From Caccoplasma intestinavium (GTDB lineage: Bacteria > Bacteroidota > Bacteroidia > Bacteroidales > UBA11471), in NCBI GenBank assembly GCA_018715885.1, contig DVKT01000024.1:1-23487 (forward strand): a stretch of DNA of 23,487 bases, given 5' to 3'. The notes under the pieces were generated by a model. The model saw only the letters and a list, made by a program, of their open reading frames with translations. It was not told where the DNA came from and did no database searches. Below are positions 1 to 8,101 of this stretch, one piece after another. Position 1 is the first letter of the stretch, and the number at the start of each line of letters is the position of its first letter. Both the position numbers and the translations under genes were made by a program.

Positions 1-211
1 CGTTGAGTTTCTCCCCGTCCCGGTAGAGGTTGAATCCCGCCGAAGGGCTGTCGGTGCCGAGGTAACGCCAGCTGACGAAAACTCCCTCGTCGGTCTTGAC
101 GGCCACAACGCCCCGGCCTATCTTCTCCTGCTGGGGCTGCCCGGCGACAGCCGGTGTTACCGCCACTGTGAAGGCGTATAGCAATGCCGCATAAATGTAT
201 TTTCTTTTCAT
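1..211 (-). CDS. Rhamnogalacturonan lyase PL11, N-terminal part only (cut by window edge)
   Basis: This is the first 70 codons of a gene that runs off the left edge. It begins at an ATG complementary to 209-211. The peptide starts MKRKYIYAALLYAF, a secretion signal with a likely cleavage near AVAG, and continues into the opening strand of a PL11 beta-propeller (IGRGVVAVKT, VSWRYLGTD, FNLYRDGEKLN). The 211 nt match the start of the gene at 7891 in 208 positions; the three differences include one N/K change at codon 4. The family cleaves the rhamnogalacturonan I backbone by beta-elimination outside the cytoplasm. Upstream sequence (212-292) bears no resemblance to that of the 7891 gene, so the two have different promoters. 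Whether the gene is complete beyond the edge cannot be seen. Confidence 0.85.
   Translation of the reverse strand, partial: MKRKYIYAALLYAFTVAVTPAVAGQPQQEKIGRGVVAVKTDEGVFVSWRYLGTDSPSAGFNLYRDGEKLN
1..211 (-). repeat. Left arm of a long inverted repeat (PL11 5' end)
   Basis: The reverse complement of this segment matches 7891-8101 at 208 of 211 bases. The match begins exactly at the start codon and runs to the window edge, so its full length is unknown. The arms face each other in inverted orientation and enclose about 7.7 kb (212-7890). Confidence 0.95.
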
Positions 212-292
212 GATATTATATTATAAATGAAATATGATGTAAATGTACGTAAAAGGGAGAACATGATTGCGCCTGTAAATATTTTTTTAAAC

Positions 293-323
293 AAAAAAAG
301 GCTCTATAACATAGAGCCTTTTT
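293..323 (-). terminator. Intrinsic terminator after the PL11 gene at 343
   Basis: A 13-bp perfect stem (295-307 with 311-323, core GGCTCTAT / ATAGAGCC) has a three-base AAC loop. A-tracts and T-tracts flank it on both sides, so it could act in both directions. It lies 20 bp past the PL11 stop codon and separates that gene from the partial PL11 gene upstream of position 212. Confidence 0.85.
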
Positions 324-342
324 CTATCGGTTGTGATGAATC

Positions 343-3300
343 TTATTCTTTGATCAATTTGCGTGTAAACGTACCTTCCGAAGTTATGACCGTCAAGGTA
401 TATAGACCGTTGACCCATTCGTTCAATCCACTGATGGTTAAAGGCGAATGTTTTTCGGCAAAGTAACTGCGGTTGTACATTTCCATACCGCTCGCAGAAT
501 GAATAATAAAGGAAACATTTTCGCTTTCGAGACCATCGAGCGTTACGGTAATCTGGTCGCTGAAAGTCGTCGGGTAGACTTTAACCCGTTGCGTTACACT
601 CATTGTCGTTGCATCGATGGCACCGGAAGGCCGTTGTTCCTCGTAAAGATTGCGAACTTTAACCGCACTCAATGCCCCCGTATAGATAACAAGTTCGTCG
701 ATAGCGCCCTGGAATGGTGTATTGAAATTGACATTGCAATTTCCGATTACCATATCTTCGGTTTCGAAAATATTGCCTGTACCGTCGGCTTTGCTACCCA
801 CGACTTCTCCGTCGATATACATTATGATCTGTCGATTTGCCGAGTCGCGTACGCATGTGAGGAAATGCCATTCGTTATCGAAATAGTCCGAGGCTGCTAC
901 ATCGAGATTGGTTTTGGTTACATTATCATCGATTCCGAATGTAAGGTTATTGTTCTTGTATTGAATACCTATCCATTTGCCTGTAGCCCCGATCGATGCA
1001 TTTGCCGTATGGCTGCCTTTGTGGAACAAATACCAGTCTATATTGTCGGCTCCGGCCGATTTGAACCATAAAGCAATAGAGAATGACCCCGTACCCATAT
1101 TTAGAGCATCATAATGGGACTGAGCCATATAGCCCCGGATCCCGGGGAAAGATATGGCATTACCTTTCACACCGTTTGTCCAAGTAGGTGTAAGATCATG
1201 TGCAGCGGCTTCTCCCGAAATTTTATTCTGAGCCGTCGTACCCGATGTTTCATCGAAATGGAATACGGCAACTTCGGTAAGAACCGTTTGTTTCCGCACG
1301 GTTATAGTTCCCGGCAAAGAAATGTCGGTCGTTCCGCCGTGAGTGTCGATAGAATATTCAAACGTTCCGACTTCTTCGGGTATCCCGCTTATGGTAACAG
1401 ATGACTGGGCGGCATCGATATCGACCGTTATCCCTTTGGGTAACCGTCCGTTTATTTCAACACCGTCGGCATTGATCCATGTATAACTTATGGTCTCTAT
1501 CTGTTCTCCCACTTCAATGTTTTGAACCAAATTTCCTTCGCCTGTTTTTACAAGACGGGCTGCCGTCGGGTCGATTCCGTCGCCGATGTAGTAACCCAAG
1601 TGAGGAGGCTGGTTATAAGCGACATTCTGCCAAGCAATTCCCATACGGTATACATGATCGTGCATGGGGGTAACGAGACGATAGTCCGAGTCATAGGTTG
1701 TCGTGAAGATGACCAAAGATGAACTATCACTGCCATTCCATAAAACCAGTTCTTCCCTCCAATCTCCAAAGAGGTCGGCTTGCAGACACGGTGTTTTTTT
1801 AGTACCGTTGCATGTCGAAGCACTGCTATATTGATAAGGAGTAAATATACGTTCGGTTTGTTTCTTTTCGGGATTCCATTTATCGATTTTATCGCCGTCG
1901 AGGAGTTCGTCCTGCAAGTCCCCGTCCCAATAAATACGGAAGTTTACCGACGGCCGTCCTCCGGTATAAAGCACATTTCCCCGGCAATCGTAGATGTTAT
2001 TGTTGGCCGAAGACCAAAACTCGAATCCCCGGCTTGTCGGATCGATGTCGGCTGCAATACCCCGACCTACATCAGAGCCTGTAAATTCGCCATATATGAT
2101 TTTACCTGTACCGGCTTCGTGTATGTCGAAACCGTATTTTGCCGATTTGTCTTCGTGGGGAGAGAATACTTCCAATCCGTCGATATCAGGATCCAAATCG
2201 GAGAAGTGGATAGCATCGCCATGCCCCATACCGGTTCGGTACAAAAGTTTACCATCTTGATCAATGGCGCAAGCTCCATAAATGATTTCATCATAACCGT
2301 CATCGTCGACATCGCCCACTGAAAGGTTGTGATTACCTTGCCCGTATGCACCTTTTCCATCGGTAGTCGAATCGTGTATCCAACGTTGCGTCAGATTCTT
2401 TCCGTCGAAGTCATATGCCACTAACGCCGTACGTTGGTAATAGCCCCGACACATCACCAGACTCGGATGTACACCGTCGAGATAAGCGATACAAGCCAGA
2501 TAACGTTCTGACCGGTTGAAATAATCGTCTTTGCCCCAATCTTTACTGTTTCCTCGTCGAGGGGAATATTCTACGGTAACAATTTCTGCTCCGGTTTCTC
2601 CGTTGAATACCGTGAGGTATTCGGGACCACTTGTTACGATACCTGCGTTTTTCCCATCGGCTCGGTAATCTTTAGTGGGATCATCATCATTCATCAGTAC
2701 GTAATTTCCTTTTCCATCAATCGTGCCCGGGGCCGTTTTACAGGCCACTTCGGCCTTACCGTCTCCATCGAGGTCATACACCATAAATTGGGTGTAATGC
2801 GCACCGGCCCGTATGTTTTTTCCGAGATTGATACGCCAGAGTTTCTGTCCATCGAGTTTGTAACAGTCGAGGTAGACTTCCCCTGTGTAACCCCGTTGGG
2901 AATTATCACGTGAATTGGTCGGATCCCACTTAACGATGATTTCATACTTTCCGTCGCCATCGACATCGCCCACGCTGCAATCGTTGGGCGTGTAGGAATA
3001 AAATTGCCCATTAGGATAATCTTCAAGTTTACCGCCGACGGTTACCGAGTAAGGCGGAGTAATTCCCGGTTTCGGTCTATCCAATGGTATTTGTTTATAT
3101 ATGTTAGGCCAAATCTCTTTCACAGTATCACGCTTTGTTACTTTACCACCAACAAGGGTTTCGATGACATATTCCGACGATGTCGTACCCTCGGTATCGG
3201 TATAATTGGTTACGGTTGTAAGAGGTGTTTCGGTAAGTAATTTTCCGTCGCGGTACACATTGAAAGCAGTTGTTTTATCATCGCTGTCGAGAAAACGCCA

Positions 3301-3465
3301 ACTCAGAAAAATACCGTTCTTTTTCTGACCTTCTTTTTTCGACATATTCACAGCCACAATACCCCGGTCGAGCGTCTCGATTTGCGGCATTTGCGCCATT
3401 ACCATAAATGGGGAAATTAGAAAAAATATCCACAAATTCAGGATAATACACTTTTTATTTTTCAT
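343..3465 (-). CDS. Secreted rhamnogalacturonan endolyase, PL11 with LamG and T9SS-like tail
   Basis: This 1040-residue multidomain enzyme is predicted to split the rhamnogalacturonan I backbone by beta-elimination. Residues 1-24 form a signal peptide (cleavage after MVMA-Q). The PL11 propeller spans about 30-640 and carries repeated Asp-rich calcium-type motifs: VGDVDGDGKYE (165-175), YDLDGDGKAEV (230-240), VGDVDDDGYDE and DLFGDWREE. A putative Ig-like domain follows (about 650-725), then a LamG/concanavalin-like domain (about 730-945). The C-terminal 80 residues (VYPTTFSDQ, GLYTLTV, TRKLIKE) resemble a T9SS type A sorting domain. The start is supported by the signal peptide and a TATCTTTG box 20 bp upstream. 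Composition is more AT-rich than the paralogue at 7891, and the two are similar in protein but clearly diverged in DNA. The LamG domain probably binds carbohydrate. Confident for PL11; moderate for the secretion tail. Confidence 0.93.
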   Translation of the reverse strand: MKNKKCIILNLWIFFLISPFMVMAQMPQIETLDRGIVAVNMSKKEGQKKNGIFLSWRFLDSDDKTTAFNVYRDGKLLTETPLTTVTNYTDTEGTTSSEYVIETLVGGKVTKRDTVKEIWPNIYKQIPLDRPKPGITPPYSVTVGGKLEDYPNGQFYSYTPNDCSVGDVDGDGKYEIIVKWDPTNSRDNSQRGYTGEVYLDCYKLDGQKLWRINLGKNIRAGAHYTQFMVYDLDGDGKAEVACKTAPGTIDGKGNYVLMNDDDPTKDYRADGKNAGIVTSGPEYLTVFNGETGAEIVTVEYSPRRGNSKDWGKDDYFNRSERYLACIAYLDGVHPSLVMCRGYYQRTALVAYDFDGKNLTQRWIHDSTTDGKGAYGQGNHNLSVGDVDDDGYDEIIYGACAIDQDGKLLYRTGMGHGDAIHFSDLDPDIDGLEVFSPHEDKSAKYGFDIHEAGTGKIIYGEFTGSDVGRGIAADIDPTSRGFEFWSSANNNIYDCRGNVLYTGGRPSVNFRIYWDGDLQDELLDGDKIDKWNPEKKQTERIFTPYQYSSASTCNGTKKTPCLQADLFGDWREELVLWNGSDSSSLVIFTTTYDSDYRLVTPMHDHVYRMGIAWQNVAYNQPPHLGYYIGDGIDPTAARLVKTGEGNLVQNIEVGEQIETISYTWINADGVEINGRLPKGITVDIDAAQSSVTISGIPEEVGTFEYSIDTHGGTTDISLPGTITVRKQTVLTEVAVFHFDETSGTTAQNKISGEAAAHDLTPTWTNGVKGNAISFPGIRGYMAQSHYDALNMGTGSFSIALWFKSAGADNIDWYLFHKGSHTANASIGATGKWIGIQYKNNNLTFGIDDNVTKTNLDVAASDYFDNEWHFLTCVRDSANRQIIMYIDGEVVGSKADGTGNIFETEDMVIGNCNVNFNTPFQGAIDELVIYTGALSAVKVRNLYEEQRPSGAIDATTMSVTQRVKVYPTTFSDQITVTLDGLESENVSFIIHSASGMEMYNRSYFAEKHSPLTISGLNEWVNGLYTLTVITSEGTFTRKLIKE

Positions 3466-3485
3466 GGTTAAAAAATTTTATTTTG

Positions 3486-3493
3486 CAAAGATA
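3486..3493 (-). promoter_or_regulatory. Bacteroidetes -7 box for the PL11 gene
   Basis: The minus strand reads TATCTTTG, a perfect match to TAnnTTTG, 20 bp before the PL11 start codon. I did not find a clean TTTG -33 box at the usual spacing. Confidence 0.6.
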
Positions 3494-3634
3494 TAAGATG
3501 AATGTCATTTTTGACTAATTATTTTGATTCTGTTACTGCCTATTTTGCGTCGTAAAACATTCTCTTTATACAAGGAGAGTAAGGGTTTCTTTTTCTGAAA
3601 CAGACTCAAACGGTGAAGATGTTACAAATTTTCG

Positions 3635-3642
3635 TATCTTTG
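3635..3642 (+). promoter_or_regulatory. Bacteroidetes -7 box for the ruvX-def-ettA operon
   Basis: TATCTTTG is a perfect TAnnTTTG match with only 10 bases between it and the ruvX ATG at 3653. A transcript from this box would have a leader of a few bases at most, so ruvX may be translated from a nearly leaderless mRNA. Confidence 0.65.
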
Positions 3643-3652
3643 TCCTCTAATA

Positions 3653-4081
3653 ATGGCACGCATTCTCTCTATCGACTACGGACGCAAGCGTACAGGTATT
3701 GCTGTAACCGATACGTTGCAATTGATCGCTAACGGCTTATGTACGGTAGCGACACACGACGTACTGGCTTTTTTGCTCGATTATGTGCAGCGAGAACCGG
3801 TAGAGCGTATCATTATAGGATTACCCCGCCGGCTCGACAATACTCCCTCGGAAAGTATGCGTTATATCACTCCGTTCGTAACGAAATTGCGCAAATCTCT
3901 GCCCGATATGCCTATCGAGTTTTTCGACGAACGGTTCACCTCGACATTGGCCCACCGGACGATGCTCGACGGCGGGTTGAAGCGTAAAGACAGGCAAAAC
4001 AAGGCCTTGGTCGATGAAATAAGCGCGACCATCATTTTACAAAGCTACATGGAAAGCAAAACTTACAAGGATAAACTATGA
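3653..4081 (+). CDS. ruvX: Putative pre-16S rRNA nuclease / Holliday junction resolvase-like RuvX (YqgF)
   Basis: This 142-residue cytoplasmic protein has the usual length of the YqgF/RuvX family, an RNase H-fold nuclease. In E. coli the family member takes part in 16S rRNA 5' end maturation. Visible motifs are ILSIDYGRKRTGIAVTD with Asp8, IIIGLPRRLDN (53-63), FFDERFTS with Asp92/Glu93, and VDEISATIILQ with Asp121/Glu122. These match the acidic active-site positions of the family. It is the first gene of an operon with def, overlapping its start by 4 bp (ATGA), which suggests translational coupling. The ATG lies 10 bases after the -7 box. No anomalies in sequence or length. Confidence 0.95.
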   Translation: MARILSIDYGRKRTGIAVTDTLQLIANGLCTVATHDVLAFLLDYVQREPVERIIIGLPRRLDNTPSESMRYITPFVTKLRKSLPDMPIEFFDERFTSTLAHRTMLDGGLKRKDRQNKALVDEISATIILQSYMESKTYKDKL

Positions 4082-4641
4082 TATTACCTATTTACCTCTA
4101 CGGGCAACCGGTATTGCGTAAGATGACAACCGACATCACGCCCGATTATCCCGGTTTGAAAAAATTGATTGAAGACATGTTCGAGACGATGGACAGCGCC
4201 GAAGGCGTAGGGCTGGCAGCCCCACAAGTAGGGCTCGACATACGGGTATTGGTCATCAATCTCGATCCTCTTTCCGATACATGGCCCGAGTACAAGAACT
4301 ACCGTAAAGCAATGATCAACGCACACATCATAGAGACCGAAGGCGATACGATTTCCCGTGAAGAAGGTTGTCTCAGTCTGCCGGGTATTCATGAGTCGGT
4401 GGTACGTCAGGAGAAATTGAAGATACGTTATTGCGATGAAAATTTCGTAGAACACACCGAAGTCTTCGAGGGATATGTGGCGAGGGTTATCCAGCACGAG
4501 TATGACCATCTCGACGGGAAACTGTTTATCGACCATCTCTCTCCCATACGCAAACAACTTATCAAATCGAAACTCAATAATATCATTCGGGGAAAAGCAC
4601 GCTGCGATTACCGGATAAAATCCATAAACGCCAAACGCTGA
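4078..4641 (+). CDS. def: Peptide deformylase
   Basis: Def removes the N-formyl group from nascent proteins at the ribosome exit. All three family motifs are present in this 187-residue protein: GVGLAAPQ ending at Gln50, EEGCLSLP with metal ligand Cys98, and HEYDH with His140, catalytic Glu141 and His144. Length is normal for the type seen in Bacteroidetes. Its ATG overlaps the ruvX stop by 4 bp, and ettA begins 30 bp downstream, so the three translation and RNA-related genes form one operon. Confidence 0.97.
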   Translation: MILPIYLYGQPVLRKMTTDITPDYPGLKKLIEDMFETMDSAEGVGLAAPQVGLDIRVLVINLDPLSDTWPEYKNYRKAMINAHIIETEGDTISREEGCLSLPGIHESVVRQEKLKIRYCDENFVEHTEVFEGYVARVIQHEYDHLDGKLFIDHLSPIRKQLIKSKLNNIIRGKARCDYRIKSINAKR

Positions 4642-4671
4642 AAACCCCGACACGAAATAAGAACAACATTT

Positions 4672-6357
4672 ATGGCAGACGACAAAAAAATTATCTTCTC
4701 GATGGTGGGGGTAAGCAAAGTCTATCCTCCCCAGAAACAGGTATTGAAAGACATCTACCTGTCGTTTTTCTATGGAGCCAAGATCGGTATAATCGGTCTC
4801 AACGGCGCCGGAAAATCGACGTTGCTCAAAATCATCGCCGGCATCGACACCTCTTATCAGGGCGAAGTTGTTTTTTCACCCGGATATACAGTGGGGTATC
4901 TCGAACAAGACCCGAAACTCGACCCCGAAAAGACGGTAAAAGAGGTCGTACAAGAGGGTGTGCAGCCCGTACTCGATCTTCTTGCCGAATATGAAGAGGT
5001 GAATATGAAATTCGGAGACCCCGAAGTCCTCGACGATCCCGATAAGATGGACGCACTGATGGCTCGCCAAGCCGAGTTGCAAGACAAAATCGATGCTTGC
5101 GACGCATGGAGCATCGATAATAAGCTCGAACGGGCAATGGACGCTTTGCGCTGTCCGCCCGAGGAACAGCAGATCAAATTCCTTTCCGGTGGCGAACGAC
5201 GCCGCGTTGCGTTGTGTCGCCTGCTTTTGCAACAGCCCGATATTTTATTACTCGACGAGCCGACCAACCATCTCGATGCCGAATCGATCGATTGGCTCGA
5301 ACAGCATCTCCAACAATATCCCGGTACGGTTATCGCCATTACGCACGACCGTTACTTCCTCGACCATGTGGCCGGTTGGATTCTGGAACTCGACCGGGGT
5401 GAAGGTATTCCCTGGAAAGGAAATTATACCTCTTGGCTCGAACAGAAGACCAAACGTATGGAGATGGAAGAGAAACAAGCCAGCAAACGGAGGAAAACCC
5501 TCGAACGGGAATTGGAATGGGTGCGAATGGCCCCGAAAGCCCGTCAGGCCAAAGGCAAAGCCCGTCTCAACTCCTACGATAGGCTCTTGAATGAAGACCA
5601 GAAAGCCAGAGAGGAAAAACTCGAAATATATATACCCAACGGTCCCCGATTGGGAAATAAAGTAATCGAGGCTAAAGGCGTGGCGAAAGCCTACGGCGAC
5701 AAATTACTCTTTGACAACCTCAACTTCATGCTGCCACCTAACGGTATTGTGGGAGTTATCGGACCTAATGGCGCAGGAAAGACCACACTTTTCCGGCTGA
5801 TCATGGGGCAGGAAAAAGCCGACAAAGGAACGTTCGATGTAGGTGAAACCGTGAAAATCGCGTATGTCGACCAAACCCATAAAGCCATTGACCCCGAAAA
5901 ATCGGTCTATCAAGTTGTTTCGGGCGGACAAGAAACTTTCCGCATGGGTGGTCGTGAGATGAATGCCCGCGCCTACCTCTCACGATTCAATTTTACGGGG
6001 GCCGACCAAGAGAAAAAATGCGGAGTCCTCTCGGGAGGAGAACGTAATCGCCTACATCTTGCATTGGCATTGAAAGAAGAAGGAAATGTATTGCTGCTCG
6101 ACGAACCGACCAATGATATCGATGTGAATACGTTGCGTGCCCTCGAAGAAGGTCTCGAAAACTTTGCAGGATGCGCCGTTGTCGTATCGCACGACCGCTG
6201 GTTTCTCGACCGCATTTGTACACATATTCTGGCATTTGAAGGCAATTCCGAAGTCTTTTTCTTTGAAGGATCTTATACCGAATACGAAGAAAATAAACGG
6301 AAACGACTGGGCGATACCGAGCCCCGGCGTCCCCGTTATCGTAAATTGATAGAGTAA
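4672..6357 (+). CDS. ettA: ABC-F protein EttA, energy-dependent translational throttle
   Basis: EttA binds the ribosomal E site and gates early elongation according to ATP level; it has no membrane domain. The 561-residue protein holds two ABC domains. The first has Walker A GLNGAGKST (42-50), signature LSGGERRR (171-178) and Walker B LLLDEP with Asp195/Glu196. The second has GPNGAGKTT (364-372), LSGGERNR (453-460) and LLLDEP with Asp477/Glu478. The charged linker at about 260-320 (LEREELEW-type helix, KGKARL) is the ABC-F P-site tRNA interaction motif. Overall similarity to E. coli EttA, including DRGEGIPW and the NYTSWLEQK segment, supports EttA over Uup or antibiotic-resistance ABC-F types. 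It is the last gene of the ruvX operon. Confidence 0.94.
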   Translation: MADDKKIIFSMVGVSKVYPPQKQVLKDIYLSFFYGAKIGIIGLNGAGKSTLLKIIAGIDTSYQGEVVFSPGYTVGYLEQDPKLDPEKTVKEVVQEGVQPVLDLLAEYEEVNMKFGDPEVLDDPDKMDALMARQAELQDKIDACDAWSIDNKLERAMDALRCPPEEQQIKFLSGGERRRVALCRLLLQQPDILLLDEPTNHLDAESIDWLEQHLQQYPGTVIAITHDRYFLDHVAGWILELDRGEGIPWKGNYTSWLEQKTKRMEMEEKQASKRRKTLERELEWVRMAPKARQAKGKARLNSYDRLLNEDQKAREEKLEIYIPNGPRLGNKVIEAKGVAKAYGDKLLFDNLNFMLPPNGIVGVIGPNGAGKTTLFRLIMGQEKADKGTFDVGETVKIAYVDQTHKAIDPEKSVYQVVSGGQETFRMGGREMNARAYLSRFNFTGADQEKKCGVLSGGERNRLHLALALKEEGNVLLLDEPTNDIDVNTLRALEEGLENFAGCAVVVSHDRWFLDRICTHILAFEGNSEVFFFEGSYTEYEENKRKRLGDTEPRRPRYRKLIE

Positions 6358-6389
6358 ACGGTAATACCACCGGTATTTGTTTAAAGAGT

Positions 6390-6426
6390 AAAGAGCGTAG
6401 AAAATTTCTACGCTCTTTCTTTTTTT
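6390..6426 (+). terminator. Intrinsic terminator after ettA
   Basis: An 11-bp stem (AAAGAGCGTAG at 6390-6400 with its complement at 6408-6418) with a 7-base loop is followed by a run of T to 6426. It ends the ruvX-def-ettA transcript 32 bp after the ettA stop. Confidence 0.88.
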
Positions 6427-6478
6427 AAGTGTTATTATATACAACTTTGCAGTGTGTGAATGATTAAAAATCTTTTAT

Positions 6479-7653
6479 ATGTTTTTTTGTTTGCGGAATT
6501 TATATAAAGGTGTTAGCGATAGAAAAATAGTCATCGGATTTCTGCTTTGTTGCATACTTTATTTCCTGATAAATGCTTTGTATCTGGTAAAATATGGAGC
6601 CAGATATACTTCGTACTATCCGATTATTGTTTTAATATATGCGATTTTTTTGATAGGGTTTATCTTCTTTAAACATAAAAATAAACCCTCTCTAAAACAA
6701 GTAGTGATATTATTGGCAGTAAATGCAATAGCCATTATCATTTTACAGATGCATATAGATACTCGATAAAAGTAGATCGATGGTCTGCTATCCACAACTT
6801 CCTTACGTATTTGCTGGCAGGAGAATATCCGTATGCGGCACAAACTCATTTAGGAGGATATGGTTCTCCTTTTCCCGTATGGCAACTATTTCACTTGCCG
6901 TTTTATCTATTAGGTAATGTTGGATTGTCTCTCATCGTGGCAGTCATTATATTTGCTTATTCCGTTTGGCTATTAAGTCCTACCATTACGACGAAGGTAT
7001 TATGTCTATTGTTTATGGCTCCGGCCTTTTGGTATGAAGCCTCTGTAAGAAGCGATCTTTTGGCTAATTTTTTAATCTGTTGTTCGGTCATAAATTTTAT
7101 TTGGGTTAAACACGTTCCATTTGAAAAATCTTGGGCAATAATAGGTTTATTGTGCGGATTGTTGCTTTCTACAAGATTGAGTACGATTATACCGTTATCC
7201 ATGTTTTTATTTCAACCGTTTTTAGCTCTTCCTGCCCGAAAAAGAATATATTTTCTAACAATCGTGTTTTTGGCTTTCGCAATTACTTTTTTACCATTTA
7301 TTTTTTGGGATTCGGAAATGCTCTTTTTCTTCAAATATAATCCTTTCATACTCCAGACCCGACAAGGAAATATCCTCGATTTCTTGATTTTTTTACCGAT
7401 TGGCATATATTGGTCTATGAAATGGTGGCATTATAAACAATATATGGAGTATTCGGCCTATATACTTGGGATATTAGTGGTTGTTACATTTCTTCACAAT
7501 ATGTGGATTCGTGGAGAATGGTGTGAGTTTTTTGATCTTTATGATATAACATATTTTAATATGATGTTGCCTTTCCTTATATTGGCAATGCAATCCACAG
7601 GAACTTTCGCTAGTAATAAAAAGAAATTAATAAATATGGATAAGATCCAATGA
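6479..7653 (+). pseudogene. Frameshifted multi-pass membrane protein, GT-C glycosyltransferase-like
   Basis: Two consecutive reading frames appear to be one broken gene. The 5' part (ATG 6479 to TAA 6767-6769, 96 residues) is hydrophobic with about three membrane segments and ends MHIDTR. The other frame continues it: read back from 6811 it gives RYSIKVDRWSAIHNFLTYLL before LAGEYPYAAQTHLGG, with no stop between about 6727 and the end at 7653. The junction lies near 6750-6768 and needs one base added, or two removed, to restore the frame. The joined product would be about 390 residues with many membrane helices. The early extracytoplasmic loop with an Asp (KVDRW), followed by GEYPY and a Gly-rich stretch, resembles GT-C-fold lipid-linked sugar transferases of Bacteroidetes. 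The family call is by general pattern only. DNA here is markedly AT-rich against both neighbours. A sequencing or assembly indel is an alternative to a real mutation. No obvious slippery heptamer is visible. Confidence 0.7.
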
Positions 7654-7890
7654 GCGTATAATAAAAATGGCAGTAGAATATTGGACTTGTGTAAAAATTT
7701 GCAGATAAATATTTTTATGTAAGATATTTCATTTTTTGTCTAAACGAGAGAGTTGTTTATAGCGAAACAGAACCATATATGTACAGAAATGTTGCAAAAA
7801 CGTGTAATTTTTGTTCTATATATGGCGAGGTATATTTTATCGACTAAATTTGTGAATCGATTACAATAAGATGCATAAGGAAACATTACC
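7654..7890. other. Intergenic region upstream of the mosaic PL11 gene
   Basis: This 237-bp AT-rich stretch has no supported gene. It holds a likely -7 box at 7845-7852. It has no similarity to the region upstream of the truncated PL11 copy at 212-292, although the coding sequences that follow are nearly identical. Confidence 0.7.
7845..7852 (+). promoter_or_regulatory. Bacteroidetes -7 box for the PL11 gene at 7891
   Basis: TAAATTTG matches TAnnTTTG exactly and sits 38 bp before the start codon, giving a leader of roughly 30 bases. No clear -33 box is seen at standard spacing. Confidence 0.5.
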
Positions 7891-8101
7891 ATGAAAAGAA
7901 ATTACATTTATGCGGCATTGCTATACGCCTTCACAGTGGCGGTAACACCGGCTATCGCCGGGCAGCCCCAGCAGGAAAAGATAGGCCGGGGCGTTGTGGC
8001 CGTCAAGACCGACGAGGGAGTTTTCGTCAGCTGGCGTTACCTCGGCACCGACAGCCCTTCGGCGGGATTCAACCTCTACCGGGACGGGGAGAAACTCAAC
8101 G
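7891..8101 (+). repeat. Right arm of the long inverted repeat (PL11 5' end)
   Basis: This segment is the inverted partner of 1-211 with 3 mismatches in 211 bases. It begins at the ATG and encodes the signal peptide and the first propeller strand. Confidence 0.95.

Noticed and set aside
448..1071. A 207-codon open frame on the plus strand
   Set aside because: It lies fully inside the PL11 gene on the other strand. Its translation has no domain pattern, while the minus-strand frame has clear LamG and sorting-tail motifs.
4084..4653. A 189-codon open frame opposite def
   Set aside because: It is antisense to a complete peptide deformylase with all catalytic motifs, and its translation has no recognisable features.
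6746..6770. Programmed -1 frameshift in the GT-C-like gene
   Set aside because: No X-XXY-YYZ slippery site or evident downstream pseudoknot is seen near the junction, so mutation or sequence error is more likely.
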